This document shows positions 1 to 6,950 of a stretch of 48,923 nucleotides of DNA, in pieces. How positions within the stretch are numbered: the first letter of the stretch is position 1; each line of letters starts with the position of its first letter. The position numbers and the translations under genes are program-made. Origin of the DNA: Janibacter limosus NBRC 16128 (lineage in GTDB: Bacteria > Actinomycetota > Actinomycetes > Actinomycetales > Dermatophilaceae); assembly GCF_001570985.1 (NCBI RefSeq), contig NZ_BCSS01000026.1, positions 1 to 48,923 on the forward strand, read 5' to 3'. Under the pieces are notes generated by a model, which worked only from the letters and a program-made list of their open reading frames with translations, had not been told where the DNA came from and made no database searches.

Positions 1-70
1 CGCCGTGCCGGGCGTGCGGCCTGCGGCCGTTCCGGGCGCGGCGGCGGACCTCGACCCCACCGGCACAACA

Positions 71-113
71 AAGGGAGCGACGGCCAGGACCTCATCCCGA
101 GCGTCGCTCCCTT
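71..113 (+). terminator. Hairpin terminator near the left edge
   Basis: Positions 71-82 and 102-113 form a perfect 12-bp inverted repeat (AAGGGAGCGACG and its complement) around a 19-nt loop. No T-tract follows, which is common in high-GC actinobacteria. It probably ends a gene lying mainly left of the window; the first 70 bases show no recognisable coding signal. Confidence 0.6.
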
Positions 114-162
114 CGCCAAGACGGCTACGTCACTGCCGTCGCGTGGCACCTAAAGTGGCGGC

Positions 163-465
163 ATGCGCGTCCAACTCCTCTACTTCGATGGCTGCCCGCA
201 CTGGGAGCTGGCCGACGGCCGCCTCGGTGAGGCGCTTGAAGCCCTGGGCGTCCACGTCGACGTAGAGAAGATCCTGGTGACCACACCGGAGCAAGCTGAC
301 GAGTGGAGCTTTCGCGGCTCGCCGTCGATCCTTGTCGACGGTCAGGACCGCTTCGCCGAACCAGACGCGCCAGTGGGACTCTCGTGCCGGCTGTATCGGA
401 CACCAGACGGTGTGCAGGGTTCTCCCACAGTGGACCAGTTAGTCCAGGTCCTGTCCGGGACATAG
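163..465 (+). CDS. Thioredoxin-fold family protein, 100 aa
   Basis: A small cytoplasmic protein resembling the thioredoxin-like proteins of actinobacteria that begin with a beta strand followed by YFDGCPHW. Visible features are the single N-terminal cysteine in DGCPHW (residues 9-14), the cis-proline region GSPSILVDG (about 52-60) and a second conserved block GLSCRLYRTPDG (about 72-83). It lacks a classical CxxC motif, so a dithiol oxidoreductase activity is doubtful; the two cysteines could still serve redox or metal chemistry. TAAAGT at 151-156 lies 6 nt before the ATG, which fits a leaderless transcript, and no Shine-Dalgarno is visible. No partner gene is adjacent. Family call from pattern recognition only. 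Confidence 0.75.
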   Translation: MRVQLLYFDGCPHWELADGRLGEALEALGVHVDVEKILVTTPEQADEWSFRGSPSILVDGQDRFAEPDAPVGLSCRLYRTPDGVQGSPTVDQLVQVLSGT

Positions 466-881
466 CGCCACCGAAAGGTCGACGGAACTGCAACCCAGAT
501 CGCCCTGCCGGCTCGCAGCAACGACGTGAGCACGGTGGGTGGTCCAGAAGTGCAGATGGGTGGACACGCAGCCGTGCGATCACGTCACCCTCACGCCTCC
601 GACCCTCCGCTTCACTCTCCGCCCACCTCCGGACCACATCAAGGGCGCTCCGCGTCACTGCGTGATGGACTCCGTCCACCCTTGACCCGGCCACTCCGGC
701 AGGCTCCTCTGCTCCGCTACAGGGTCGGCGGCTAGATCCGGCCAGCCCTCCACTTTCACCTCCACTTTGGTCCCGAGATCTCCCCAGCCAGCCCGAGCCG
801 AAGCACCGAGCGCACGCCGAGAAGCCCGGAAAGCCGGGGGAGAAGCAGCCCAAGAGCATCAGGCCGAAAAGTGCCAGAGGG
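466..881. other. Gene-poor stretch left of the tRNA scar
   Basis: No convincing coding sequence is visible here: open frames lack family motifs and start signals. The only structure noted is a tandem 12-nt unit starting TCCACTTT at 749 and 761, which could be an arm-type integrase repeat or chance. It looks like debris between the thioredoxin-like gene and the tRNA fragment. Confidence 0.45.
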
Positions 882-918
882 AAACAGGGGGTTGAGGGTT
901 CAAGTCCCTTCGCCAGCT
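882..918 (+). other. 3' tRNA fragment, probable attachment-site scar
   Basis: The bases from 882 read like the end of an anticodon arm, then a T arm: stem GAGGG 894-898, loop TTCAAGT 899-905, stem CCCTT 906-910 (one G-T pair). A seven-base acceptor strand CGCCAGC at 911-917 follows, then a discriminator T. No matching 5' half (D arm, GCTGGCG acceptor strand) lies upstream, so this is not a complete tRNA. Tyrosine-recombinase elements commonly leave exactly such 3' tRNA ends as att sites. The isotype cannot be determined from the fragment. Confidence 0.6.
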
Positions 919-925
919 CTTCACG

Positions 926-1354
926 ATGGCTGAGGTGCGAGGAGCGCCAGCGACGCAGCCTCGAAACCAACTGACGCGGCGCTGGCACGATGCGAGGGTG
1001 GCCGACTCTCTGTCTGAGCTTGCCCGCGACATCGACGCCACGTGTCACCTGACCGGCACCCTCAAGCTGCGCTGCGGCCGGATTGCTGGGGACTACTTCG
1101 ACAAGCAACTCTTCGAGTCCGGCCCGCAGCTGCTGCGCCGGGTCGGCCGAGGCGCCGAGGTGGTCGGACGCCAGGTGGCGGTCGTCGAGGACATCGTCTC
1201 CACTGGGGCGCAGTTCGTGATGCCATGACGGCCCTGCGAGAGGCGGCTGCCACGGTCCACGCCGTCGTGCGTGGGCCATCGACCGCGGGCCCACTCCAAG
1301 CACCGCGCTGGCGGACCTGGATCTGACCACCCGGCATCTCTTCACTGAGCTGAC
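926..1354 (+). pseudogene. Decayed orotate phosphoribosyltransferase-family gene
   Basis: The first frame contains an OPRT-like N-terminus: LARDIDATCHLTGTLKLRCG, then DYFDKQLFESGPQLLRRV. It jumps directly to GAEVVGRQVAVVEDIVSTG, the PRPP-binding region, so a central stretch present in intact OPRTs is missing. The frame then ends at 1228, and the homology continues in the next frame from about 1222 (ALREAAATVHAVV). It shifts again near 1302 to ALADLDLTTRHLFTEL, which matches the usual C-terminal part. One internal deletion and two frameshifts make a working enzyme unlikely. It sits 8 nt after the tRNA scar and was probably carried by or damaged by a mobile element. Confidence 0.75.
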
Positions 1355-1530
1355 ATGGATCGCGCCCAGCCAACGCGGCGCCCGTCCACAAGCCTCTGGC
1401 TTCATCTGCAATTGTCCACGCCGGTGGCCTGCCTCGTGGCCCAATAGCGGCACGGCTCCATGTTCGTCGGAGAGGGGCGGGTTGCTGTCTAGTCCTCTTG
1501 TCTTGATCTGTCGACCTGACTGGACATGTC

Positions 1531-1725
1531 GTGATGAGGCGCAGGGACGTACTCAAGGCGCTGCGCGCGCAAGCGAAGCGACAAGGTGTCGAACTGGTGA
1601 CCCGTGAGGGCGGTAGCCACACCAAGGTGAGCATCGGCGTGCGGACGACGGTGAGTCCTCGCCACAGCGAGATCAACGAGCGCACGGCGAGAGCGGTCCT
1701 GAAGCAGATGGGAGTCGGACAGTGA
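1531..1725 (+). CDS. hicA: HicA-type toxin, mRNA interferase
   Basis: A 64-aa basic protein with HicA layout: an N-terminal helix (RRDVLKALRAQAKRQGVELV), then a strand containing GGSHTKVSIG with the active-site-like histidine near residue 30. It ends with a segment resembling the usual HicA tail (SEINERTARAVLKQMG). HicA proteins are dsRBD-fold ribonucleases that cleave mRNA and are neutralised by HicB. It overlaps the next gene by GTGA at 1722-1725, the tight toxin-first coupling typical of hicAB. The ATG at 1531 has no clear Shine-Dalgarno; an in-frame GTG just upstream is also possible. It follows a tRNA scar and a dead gene, a typical place for accessory toxin-antitoxin pairs. Confidence 0.8.
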   Translation: MMRRRDVLKALRAQAKRQGVELVTREGGSHTKVSIGVRTTVSPRHSEINERTARAVLKQMGVGQ

Positions 1726-2096
1726 AGGTGACCGCGCAGGTCGTGCGCTCCGGGGGCTGGTGGGCGGTTCACGTCCCCGTGGTGCCCGGCGTCTTCACCC
1801 AGGGGAAGCCTCTGGATCAGGCAGCGGCCATGGCCGCAGATGCCGTGGCGACCATGACCGGTATCGATGCCGGCGATGTGGAGGTGACCTTGCGAGCGAC
1901 TCTTCGTCCGGACGTCCAAAAGGACGTCGACGAGGCGATCCGTCTTCGTCGTGAGTCCGAGCTCCTGCGTGAGTCCGCGACCCGTCAGCTGTCTCGAGCC
2001 GTGGCCGACGTCCTGGATGAGGGGCTGACGGTGCGGGATGCCGCCACTCTGCTGGAGATCTCACCCCAACGTGTGTCGCAGGGCGCCCGCGCCTGA
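1722..2096 (+). CDS. hicB: HicB-type antitoxin
   Basis: A 124-aa protein starting at the GTG that overlaps the hicA stop codon. The N-terminal half (VTAQVVRSGGWWAVHVPVVPG, then FTQGKPLDQAAAMAADAVA) is the RNase-H-like HicB fold that covers the toxin. The C-terminal half holds a putative helix-turn-helix (LTVRDAATLLEISPQRVSQ, residues about 102-120) that would bind the hicAB promoter for autorepression. The order toxin then antitoxin and the 4-nt overlap suggest co-translation. The last residues after RVSQ are short (GARA), slightly truncated compared with relatives I recall, but the fold elements appear complete. Confidence 0.8.
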   Translation: MKVTAQVVRSGGWWAVHVPVVPGVFTQGKPLDQAAAMAADAVATMTGIDAGDVEVTLRATLRPDVQKDVDEAIRLRRESELLRESATRQLSRAVADVLDEGLTVRDAATLLEISPQRVSQGARA

Positions 2097-2102
2097 CCGG
2101 AC

Positions 2103-2519
2103 TCAGCCCTGGTTGGCCAGCCACGCGTTGATCGAGTCCTTCAGCGGCTGCTCCTGCTCACCCACGAGCACGACGCCGCCGGTCGCGGACGAGGAGGTGG
2201 CGGTGACCCCCTTCGTCGGGCTGCCGGCACCGATGATCACGTCGACCTCGCCGCGGTCCACCGCGGCCGCCAGCGCTTCCAGCTCGCCGACCTGCCAGCT
2301 CGGGTGGGCGTCGATGGAGTCGGCGTAGCCGGTGATCATGTCCGCGGCCGGACCCGTCACGTCGCCGCTGTCAGCGGGGACGGTCAGAGGTGGGTTGTTG
2401 ACGACGCCGACATTGAGGATCCCCGTGCTCTCGGCGCGGGACAGGGCCGAGCCGGGATCCGAGCAGGCGGTCGCCACGAGGAGGAGTGGCAGCAGTGCCA
2501 GTGCGAGGAGTCGACGCAT
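2103..2519 (-). CDS. Small lipoprotein resembling half of a solute-binding protein
   Basis: A 138-aa lipoprotein: basic start MRRLL, hydrophobic core, and lipobox ending VATAC (Cys19). The mature part reads like the first lobe of a family 3 solute-binding protein (ILNVGVVNNPPLTV, GPAADMITGYADSI, GEVDVIIGAGS). The second lobe is essentially absent: the sequence passes straight to a short tail, EQPLKDSINAWLANQG, that resembles the usual C-terminal helix. Full members are roughly twice this length. It may bind a ligand as a single domain or be a sensor or decoy. An alternative ATG lies three codons upstream at 2528. It is divergent from gpgS and convergent with hicB; no permease is adjacent. Confidence 0.65.
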   Translation of the reverse strand: MRRLLALALLPLLLVATACSDPGSALSRAESTGILNVGVVNNPPLTVPADSGDVTGPAADMITGYADSIDAHPSWQVGELEALAAAVDRGEVDVIIGAGSPTKGVTATSSSATGGVVLVGEQEQPLKDSINAWLANQG

Positions 2520-2590
2520 GGCCCCCATGATGCCTGCCTACGATGGGCAGGGGCCGTCGCGGTCCCCGTCTCGTCGAGAGGTCCCCTTGC

Positions 2591-3547
2591 ATGCGCGCTC
2601 CGACCCGTGAATGGCTCGCCAGGCACAGCCACGTCCATGGGGACTTCGACGCCGCAGACCTCGTCGAGCGTCTCGAGGCGAAGGGGGAGCGGGTCACCGT
2701 CGTCATCCCGGCCCGCAACGAGGCCGCGACCGTCGGGGACGTCGTCAGCGGCCTGCGCCGCGAGCTCGTCGAGCGGGTGCCGCTCGTCAGTGAGCTCGTC
2801 GTCGTCGACTCCGACTCCAGTGATGACACGTCGGCCATCGCCGCTGACGCGGGTGCCACGGTCCACCGGTCCGACGAGATCGCACCGCACCTCGGCAGCC
2901 ACCCCGGCAAGGGGGAGGCGCTGTGGAAGTCCCTCTTCGTCACCTCGGGCGAGCTGCTCGTCTTCGTCGATGCCGACCTCACCGAGTGGGGGCCGCACTT
3001 CGTCACCGGCCTCGTCGGCGCGCTGACCGTCGACCCCGCCACGGTGCTCGTCAAGGGCTGGTACGACCGCGTCCTCGATGTGCCCGGCCAGTCCCCGAGC
3101 ACCGAAGGCGGCCGGGTCACCGAGCTCGTCGCGCGCCCGGTGCTCGACCTGTGGTGGCCTGACCTGGCGGGCGTCGTCCAGCCGCTCGCCGGCGAGTGGG
3201 CGGCCCGGCGGGCCCTCATGGAGTCGCTCACCGTGCCCACCGGCTACGGCGTCGAGATCGCCTCCCTCATCGACACCCACCGCAGGCTCGGGCTCGGGGC
3301 GATCGCCCAGGTCGACCTCGGTGCCCGAGCCCACCACCACCAAAAGGACCACGACCTCGCGGTCATGGCCGCGGAGCTGCTCGCCGTCGTGTACGCCCGC
3401 CGGGACGGCGAGCCGCAGGACCTCGACGTCGTCGCCGACGAGCTGCAGCAGTTCACCCGTGACGGCGGCTGGCGCACCCGGCCGGTCCCGCTCGTCCAGC
3501 GGCCCCCGGCCATGACCCAGACCGGCTACTCCGAGGGAGTCTCATGA
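2591..3547 (+). CDS. gpgS: Glucosyl-3-phosphoglycerate synthase
   Basis: A GT-A fold glycosyltransferase (318 aa) that transfers glucose from an NDP-glucose to 3-phosphoglycerate, the first step toward glucosylglycerate and, in mycobacteria, methylglucose lipopolysaccharide. Visible motifs: nucleotide-binding VTVVIPARNEAATV (about 36-49), metal-binding DAD at 127-129, and GVVQPLAGEWAARR with the following TGYGVEIASLID acceptor region. A His-rich turn (ARAHHHQKDHDL) matches family members that use it near the metal. The ATG at 2591 is preferred because family similarity begins just after it; GAGAGG lies about 10 nt upstream. It overlaps the next gene by ATGA, as gpgS neighbours folP2 in Mycobacterium tuberculosis. 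Confidence 0.88.
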   Translation: MRAPTREWLARHSHVHGDFDAADLVERLEAKGERVTVVIPARNEAATVGDVVSGLRRELVERVPLVSELVVVDSDSSDDTSAIAADAGATVHRSDEIAPHLGSHPGKGEALWKSLFVTSGELLVFVDADLTEWGPHFVTGLVGALTVDPATVLVKGWYDRVLDVPGQSPSTEGGRVTELVARPVLDLWWPDLAGVVQPLAGEWAARRALMESLTVPTGYGVEIASLIDTHRRLGLGAIAQVDLGARAHHHQKDHDLAVMAAELLAVVYARRDGEPQDLDVVADELQQFTRDGGWRTRPVPLVQRPPAMTQTGYSEGVS

Positions 3548-4404
3548 GGCTCGGCCGACACGCCTTCGCCGACGACGCCAGGCTCGTCATGGCGATCGTC
3601 AACCGCACGCCCGACTCGTTCTACGACAAGGGAGCGACCTTCGCCGAGGACAAGGCGATGGAGCGCGTCGACCTCGTCGTCGAGCAGGGCGCGGACATCG
3701 TCGACATCGGTGGCGTCAAGGCAGCCCCCGGGGGCGAGGTCGACATCGCCGAGGAGATCGACCGCGTCGTCGGGCTCGTCGCTCGCGTGCGCGCGGCCCA
3801 CCCGCAGCTCGTCATCTCCGTCGACACGTGGCGGGCGGAGGTCGGCGAAGCCGTCTGTGCCGCAGGCGCGGACGTGCTCAACGACGCCTGGGGTGGCGCT
3901 GACCCGACGCTCGTCGACGTGGCGGCCCGGCACGACGTGGCCATCATCTGCACGCACACCGGTGGCGTGGAGCCGCGCACCCGCCCCTTCCGCACCGGCT
4001 TCGAGCGGGACATCATGACCGAGGTCCTCGACGGCGTCCTCGGGTACGCCGAGCGGGCGCTCACGGCCGGCATCGCGCGGGAGTCGATCGTCATCGACCC
4101 GGCCCACGACTTCGGCAAGAACACCCACCACACCCTCGAGGTCACCCGCCGCCTCGACGAGATGGTCGACACCGGTTGGCCGGTGCTGGTCTCCCTGTCC
4201 AACAAGGACTTCGTCGGCGAGACCCTCGACAAGCCCGTCGACCAGCGACTCATCGGCACCCTCGCCACGACCGCCGTGTCCGCGTGGCTCGGGGCGCGGA
4301 TCTACCGGGTGCACGAGGTCGACGAGACGCGGCAGGTCCTCGACATGGTGGCCACGCTGCGCGGCGAACGTCCGCCGGCCCGCACGATCCGAGGTCTGGC
4401 ATGA
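3544..4404 (+). CDS. Dihydropteroate synthase family protein, FolP2-like
   Basis: A 286-aa TIM-barrel protein of the pterin-binding family. The first loop reads MAIVNRTPDSFYD, close to the DHPS signature NVTPDSFSDGG. DIGGVKAAPGG replaces the usual DVGGESTRPG, and IVIDPAHDFGKN replaces DPGIGFGK. These changes hit pterin- and phosphate-contacting loops, so canonical folate synthesis is doubtful. The M. tuberculosis counterpart, FolP2 (next to gpgS), has been reported not to provide DHPS activity. Position between gpgS and a third gene with 4-nt overlaps on both sides implies one polycistronic unit. Function likely distinct from folate production but unknown. Confidence 0.85.
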   Translation: MRLGRHAFADDARLVMAIVNRTPDSFYDKGATFAEDKAMERVDLVVEQGADIVDIGGVKAAPGGEVDIAEEIDRVVGLVARVRAAHPQLVISVDTWRAEVGEAVCAAGADVLNDAWGGADPTLVDVAARHDVAIICTHTGGVEPRTRPFRTGFERDIMTEVLDGVLGYAERALTAGIARESIVIDPAHDFGKNTHHTLEVTRRLDEMVDTGWPVLVSLSNKDFVGETLDKPVDQRLIGTLATTAVSAWLGARIYRVHEVDETRQVLDMVATLRGERPPARTIRGLA

Positions 4405-5066
4405 GTGTGATCGCCGCTGTCGTCGTCCCGGCTGCCCCGGCACTCCTGCCCGGGATCGGGGGTGCCGACGACCCGCTGGGCGACCTGCGTGAGCGGGCCC
4501 GCCAGCTCGTCGCTGACACCAGCGCCGTGACGAAGGGGGGCGCCCGAGTCGTCGTGATCGGCGCGGGGCAATCGACCCGGACCTGGCCGACGGATGCGCC
4601 ATCCGGCGCTGCCCGATTCACCACGGGGGTCGTCCCGGAGGGTGGTCTGCCCGCGGACGTCGAGATCGGTCGGATGTTCGCCCCCTCTGGAGGGGGCGAA
4701 CTGGTCCTGCACTCGATCGCGGCCGACGCGACGCCGCAGGAGTGCGCCCGGCTGGGTCACGAGCTGCGTGACGGCCCCTCGACGCTGCTCGTGTGCGTTG
4801 CCGACGGTCCCGCGACGCTCACCGACAAGGCGCCGGGACACCTGCAGCCGGACGCCACCCCCTTCGCGCTGGAGCTGGCTGACGCGCTGGCAGCAGGGGA
4901 CACCCCGGCGCTCGCGGCGCTCGACCCCGCGACCTGTGACCGGCTGTGGATGCGCGGCCGACCGGCGCTGCAGGTGCTCGCGGCCGCGGCACCGGGTCTG
5001 CGGGGCGATCTCGTGTCCGAGGAGGCCCCCTTCGGCGTGCAGTACCTCCTGGCCCGCTGGACCTGA
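4401..5066 (+). CDS. Class III extradiol dioxygenase-fold protein of unknown role
   Basis: A 221-aa protein starting at the ATG that overlaps the folP2-like stop. The opening VIAAVVVPAAPALLPGIGG resembles the LigB/MEMO-type first strand and loop, where active dioxygenases usually have a metal-binding histidine in PHPPL. Here that position is alanine, so metal catalysis is unlikely. Other conserved-looking pieces are ARVVVIGAG (about 51-59), GPSTLLVCVADGPATLTDKAPG and WMRGRPALQVLAAAAPG near the end. Actinobacterial members of this family are generally annotated as hypothetical or dioxygenase subunit B-like. It closes the gpgS operon and meets the GntR gene end-to-end with a 6-bp gap. Confidence 0.7.
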   Translation: MSVIAAVVVPAAPALLPGIGGADDPLGDLRERARQLVADTSAVTKGGARVVVIGAGQSTRTWPTDAPSGAARFTTGVVPEGGLPADVEIGRMFAPSGGGELVLHSIAADATPQECARLGHELRDGPSTLLVCVADGPATLTDKAPGHLQPDATPFALELADALAAGDTPALAALDPATCDRLWMRGRPALQVLAAAAPGLRGDLVSEEAPFGVQYLLARWT

Positions 5067-5072
5067 CTCGGG

Positions 5073-5450
5073 TCAGCGCCGCTTGGTCACCCGCTCCAAG
5101 GCCAGGGCCGCCTGCTCGGGCGTCGCACCCAGGGTGGCGGCGCGCGCGAGGTAGGACTCAGCGGCATCCTCGAGGAGCGTGACCGCGGCTGGGCTCGCCG
5201 ACTCCGGCCGTGGTGCGACGCGGGTGCCTGCGCCGCGGCGTGTCGTGACGAGCCCGGACCCCTCGAGCTCCTTGTACGCCCGGGCGACGGTGCCTGCGGC
5301 CAGACCGAGATCGCTCGCGAGCTGCCGGACCGAAGGGAGCCGGTCGCCCGGCTGCAGCTGTCCCGTCTCGATGAATGTCGTCAGCTGGCGACGCACCTGC
5401 TCATAGGGCGGGGTCGGGTCGACGAGGTCGATCGTCACGGCCGTGCTCAC
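5073..5450 (-). CDS. GntR-family regulator, YtrA subfamily
   Basis: A 125-aa repressor with an N-terminal winged helix: PPYEQVRRQLTTFIETGQLQ, then GDRLPSVRQLASDLGLAAGT and VARAYKELEGSGLVTTRRGAGT. It is followed only by a short C-terminal helical tail, the architecture of YtrA-type regulators, which lack a large ligand domain and dimerise through this tail. It starts at a GTG overlapping the stop of the upstream membrane-protein gene by GTGA, so both are co-transcribed and probably autoregulated. Candidate operators with TGTGTC/GACACA arms lie upstream of the operon at 6385-6404 and 6431-6450. YtrA regulators often control membrane-active-compound responses; the inducer here is unknown. Confidence 0.88.
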   Translation of the reverse strand: MSTAVTIDLVDPTPPYEQVRRQLTTFIETGQLQPGDRLPSVRQLASDLGLAAGTVARAYKELEGSGLVTTRRGAGTRVAPRPESASPAAVTLLEDAAESYLARAATLGATPEQAALALERVTKRR

Positions 5451-6373
5451 AGCGGCACCCCCACGGCGGTGGCGTCACCGCGCGACGGTGGCGGGATGTC
5501 GTCGACCTTCACCCCGGGCCCGGTGCACAACCCCGCACAGGCGGCGATGCCGAGGATGCCCGCCGCGACCGCGCCCAGGAGCGAAAGCTGGGCGAGGAGT
5601 CCGTACCCGCCGGGGGCGCAGTCGGAGGCACGGGCGCCCAGTGTCATGAGGAGCAGCACCGGCACGAGCGTCACGCACGCCACGAGGGTGAGCGTCTGCA
5701 GGACGCCGGCGATCGACCAGCGGCGCAGCGCGGTGTCGACCTCGGTGCTCTCGGCGGCCGGGCTCGGTCGGCGGGCGATGACCCCGCACGCGATCACGGC
5801 GAGCACGACGCTGACGATGGTCGCGAACGCGATGGGCACTCCGTAGTGGCTCCCCGGCCATGGGGTGCGGGTGAGGGTCGCTCCGTCGCACACCACGCTG
5901 ATCGCCCGCCCCGCGCGGCCCAGGTCGTCGGGACTGCCGTACAGCGTGCCGATGCCGAGGGTCGCGGCGAGCCCGGCGAGCGCCGCCGCGGCGGACGTGA
6001 GCCATCCCCACGGCACGAGGTCGCCGACGCGGCGCGGTCGCAGGACGGCGCTGCGGGTGATCGTCATCGGTCGACGGAAGGTCGCCTCGCCCACGCCGAT
6101 GACCGCGACGACCAGAGTCCCCGCCAGTGCCGGGACGACCGCCGGGGCGGCGTCCGTCCCGCCGACCCCCAGCGTCGGGATGGCCAGGCAGGCCACGACG
6201 GCCAGCGCCAGGGACGCGAGGCGCCAGGTGCGGGCTCGGCGCGCGTAGCTCAGGAGGTCGACGTGCTCGTTGATGCCGACGGTCGAGGTGCGTCGACGGG
6301 TGAGCAGGGCGGCGACGACGGCCACGAGCAACCCGACGGACAGGACGAAGGGGAGGATGAGGGCCGTGCTCAT
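5447..6373 (-). CDS. Multi-pass membrane protein paired with GntR regulator
   Basis: A 308-aa integral membrane protein with about seven hydrophobic segments: near residues 4-24, 51-68, 78-96, 123-143, 178-200, 220-246 and 260-283. It has no recognised catalytic motif. Pairing with a YtrA-type GntR gene is common for small membrane proteins or ABC permeases that respond to envelope stress, but no ATPase is encoded nearby. The ATG at 6373 is preceded by AGGTG at a normal distance. Function unknown. Confidence 0.75.
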   Translation of the reverse strand: MSTALILPFVLSVGLLVAVVAALLTRRRTSTVGINEHVDLLSYARRARTWRLASLALAVVACLAIPTLGVGGTDAAPAVVPALAGTLVVAVIGVGEATFRRPMTITRSAVLRPRRVGDLVPWGWLTSAAAALAGLAATLGIGTLYGSPDDLGRAGRAISVVCDGATLTRTPWPGSHYGVPIAFATIVSVVLAVIACGVIARRPSPAAESTEVDTALRRWSIAGVLQTLTLVACVTLVPVLLLMTLGARASDCAPGGYGLLAQLSLLGAVAAGILGIAACAGLCTGPGVKVDDIPPPSRGDATAVGVPL

Positions 6374-6430
6374 GGCTGCACCTATGTGTCAGATGGTTGG
6401 GACAAGTGAAGCGTCCTCCTGGCCGCCGGT

Positions 6431-6450
6431 TGTGTCAAGGTGGCGACACA
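6431..6450. promoter_or_regulatory. Putative GntR operator upstream of the membrane-protein operon
   Basis: A perfect inverted repeat TGTGTC-N8-GACACA. On the minus strand it contains TTGACA, a consensus -35 element pointing toward the operon start at 6373. A second, imperfect copy (TGTGTC-N10-GACAAG) starts at 6385. Arrangement fits autorepression by the GntR protein; binding is inferred. Confidence 0.5.
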
Positions 6451-6455
6451 AAAGA

Positions 6456-6950
6456 TCAGAGCTCGAGCTTGAAGCCCTCGTGGGTGGCCTCGTAGCCCAG
6501 TCGCTCGTAGAAGCGGTGCGCATCGCCTCGACGCTTGTCGCTCGTCAGCTGCACGAGCGTCACCCCGCGCGAACGGCCCTGCCCGTGGGCCCACTCCATG
6601 AGCGCCGCGCCCAGGCCGCTGCCGCGCGTGCGCGAGTGGACGCGCACCCCCTCGACGATCAGGCGCTTCGCGCCCCCGCGTGACAGGCCGGGGACGAAGG
6701 TGAGTTGCAGGGTGCCGGCGGCAGCGCCCCCTTCGTCCCGGACGATCGCCAAGAGCTGCTGCGGGTCGGCGTCGACCTCGTCGAAGGCGGCGAGGTACGG
6801 GGCGAGGTCGACGCCTTCGCGGCCCGCCCCGATCTCGTCGTCGCGCAGCAGGCCCACGATGTCCCGCACGTCATCACGGGTGGCGCGGACGACCGTGTAC
6901 TCACCACCCTCGGTGGCGAGGCGCTGGGCGCCGCCGGACGGGGTGCTCAC
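6456..6950 (-). CDS. GNAT-family N-acetyltransferase
   Basis: A 164-aa single-domain GNAT. The acetyl-CoA loop motif is RGSGLGAALMEWA (about 115-127), preceded by the strand LIVEGVRVHS; motif B ends in AHRFYERLGYEATHEGFKLEL. The acceptor is not evident. Start at GTG 6950 is chosen because it overlaps the nuclease stop by GTGA; an upstream in-frame ATG would reach into the nuclease gene. Probably co-transcribed with the nuclease. Confidence 0.85.
   Translation of the reverse strand: MSTPSGGAQRLATEGGEYTVVRATRDDVRDIVGLLRDDEIGAGREGVDLAPYLAAFDEVDADPQQLLAIVRDEGGAAAGTLQLTFVPGLSRGGAKRLIVEGVRVHSRTRGSGLGAALMEWAHGQGRSRGVTLVQLTSDKRRGDAHRFYERLGYEATHEGFKLEL

Noticed and set aside
859-1041. Short minus-strand frame with a WRRDLNPQPP-like stretch across the tRNA fragment
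   Set aside because: This is the well-known false protein produced by reading the antisense of a tRNA 3' end; no start signal or conserved domain.
125-1453. Long minus-strand open frame through the accessory patch
   Set aside because: It runs antisense to the thioredoxin-like gene and the OPRT relic and has Arg/Gly-rich shadow composition.
2611-3515. Alternative plus-strand frames inside gpgS
   Set aside because: They are Arg/Pro/Ser-rich frame shadows; gpgS motifs lie in one continuous frame.
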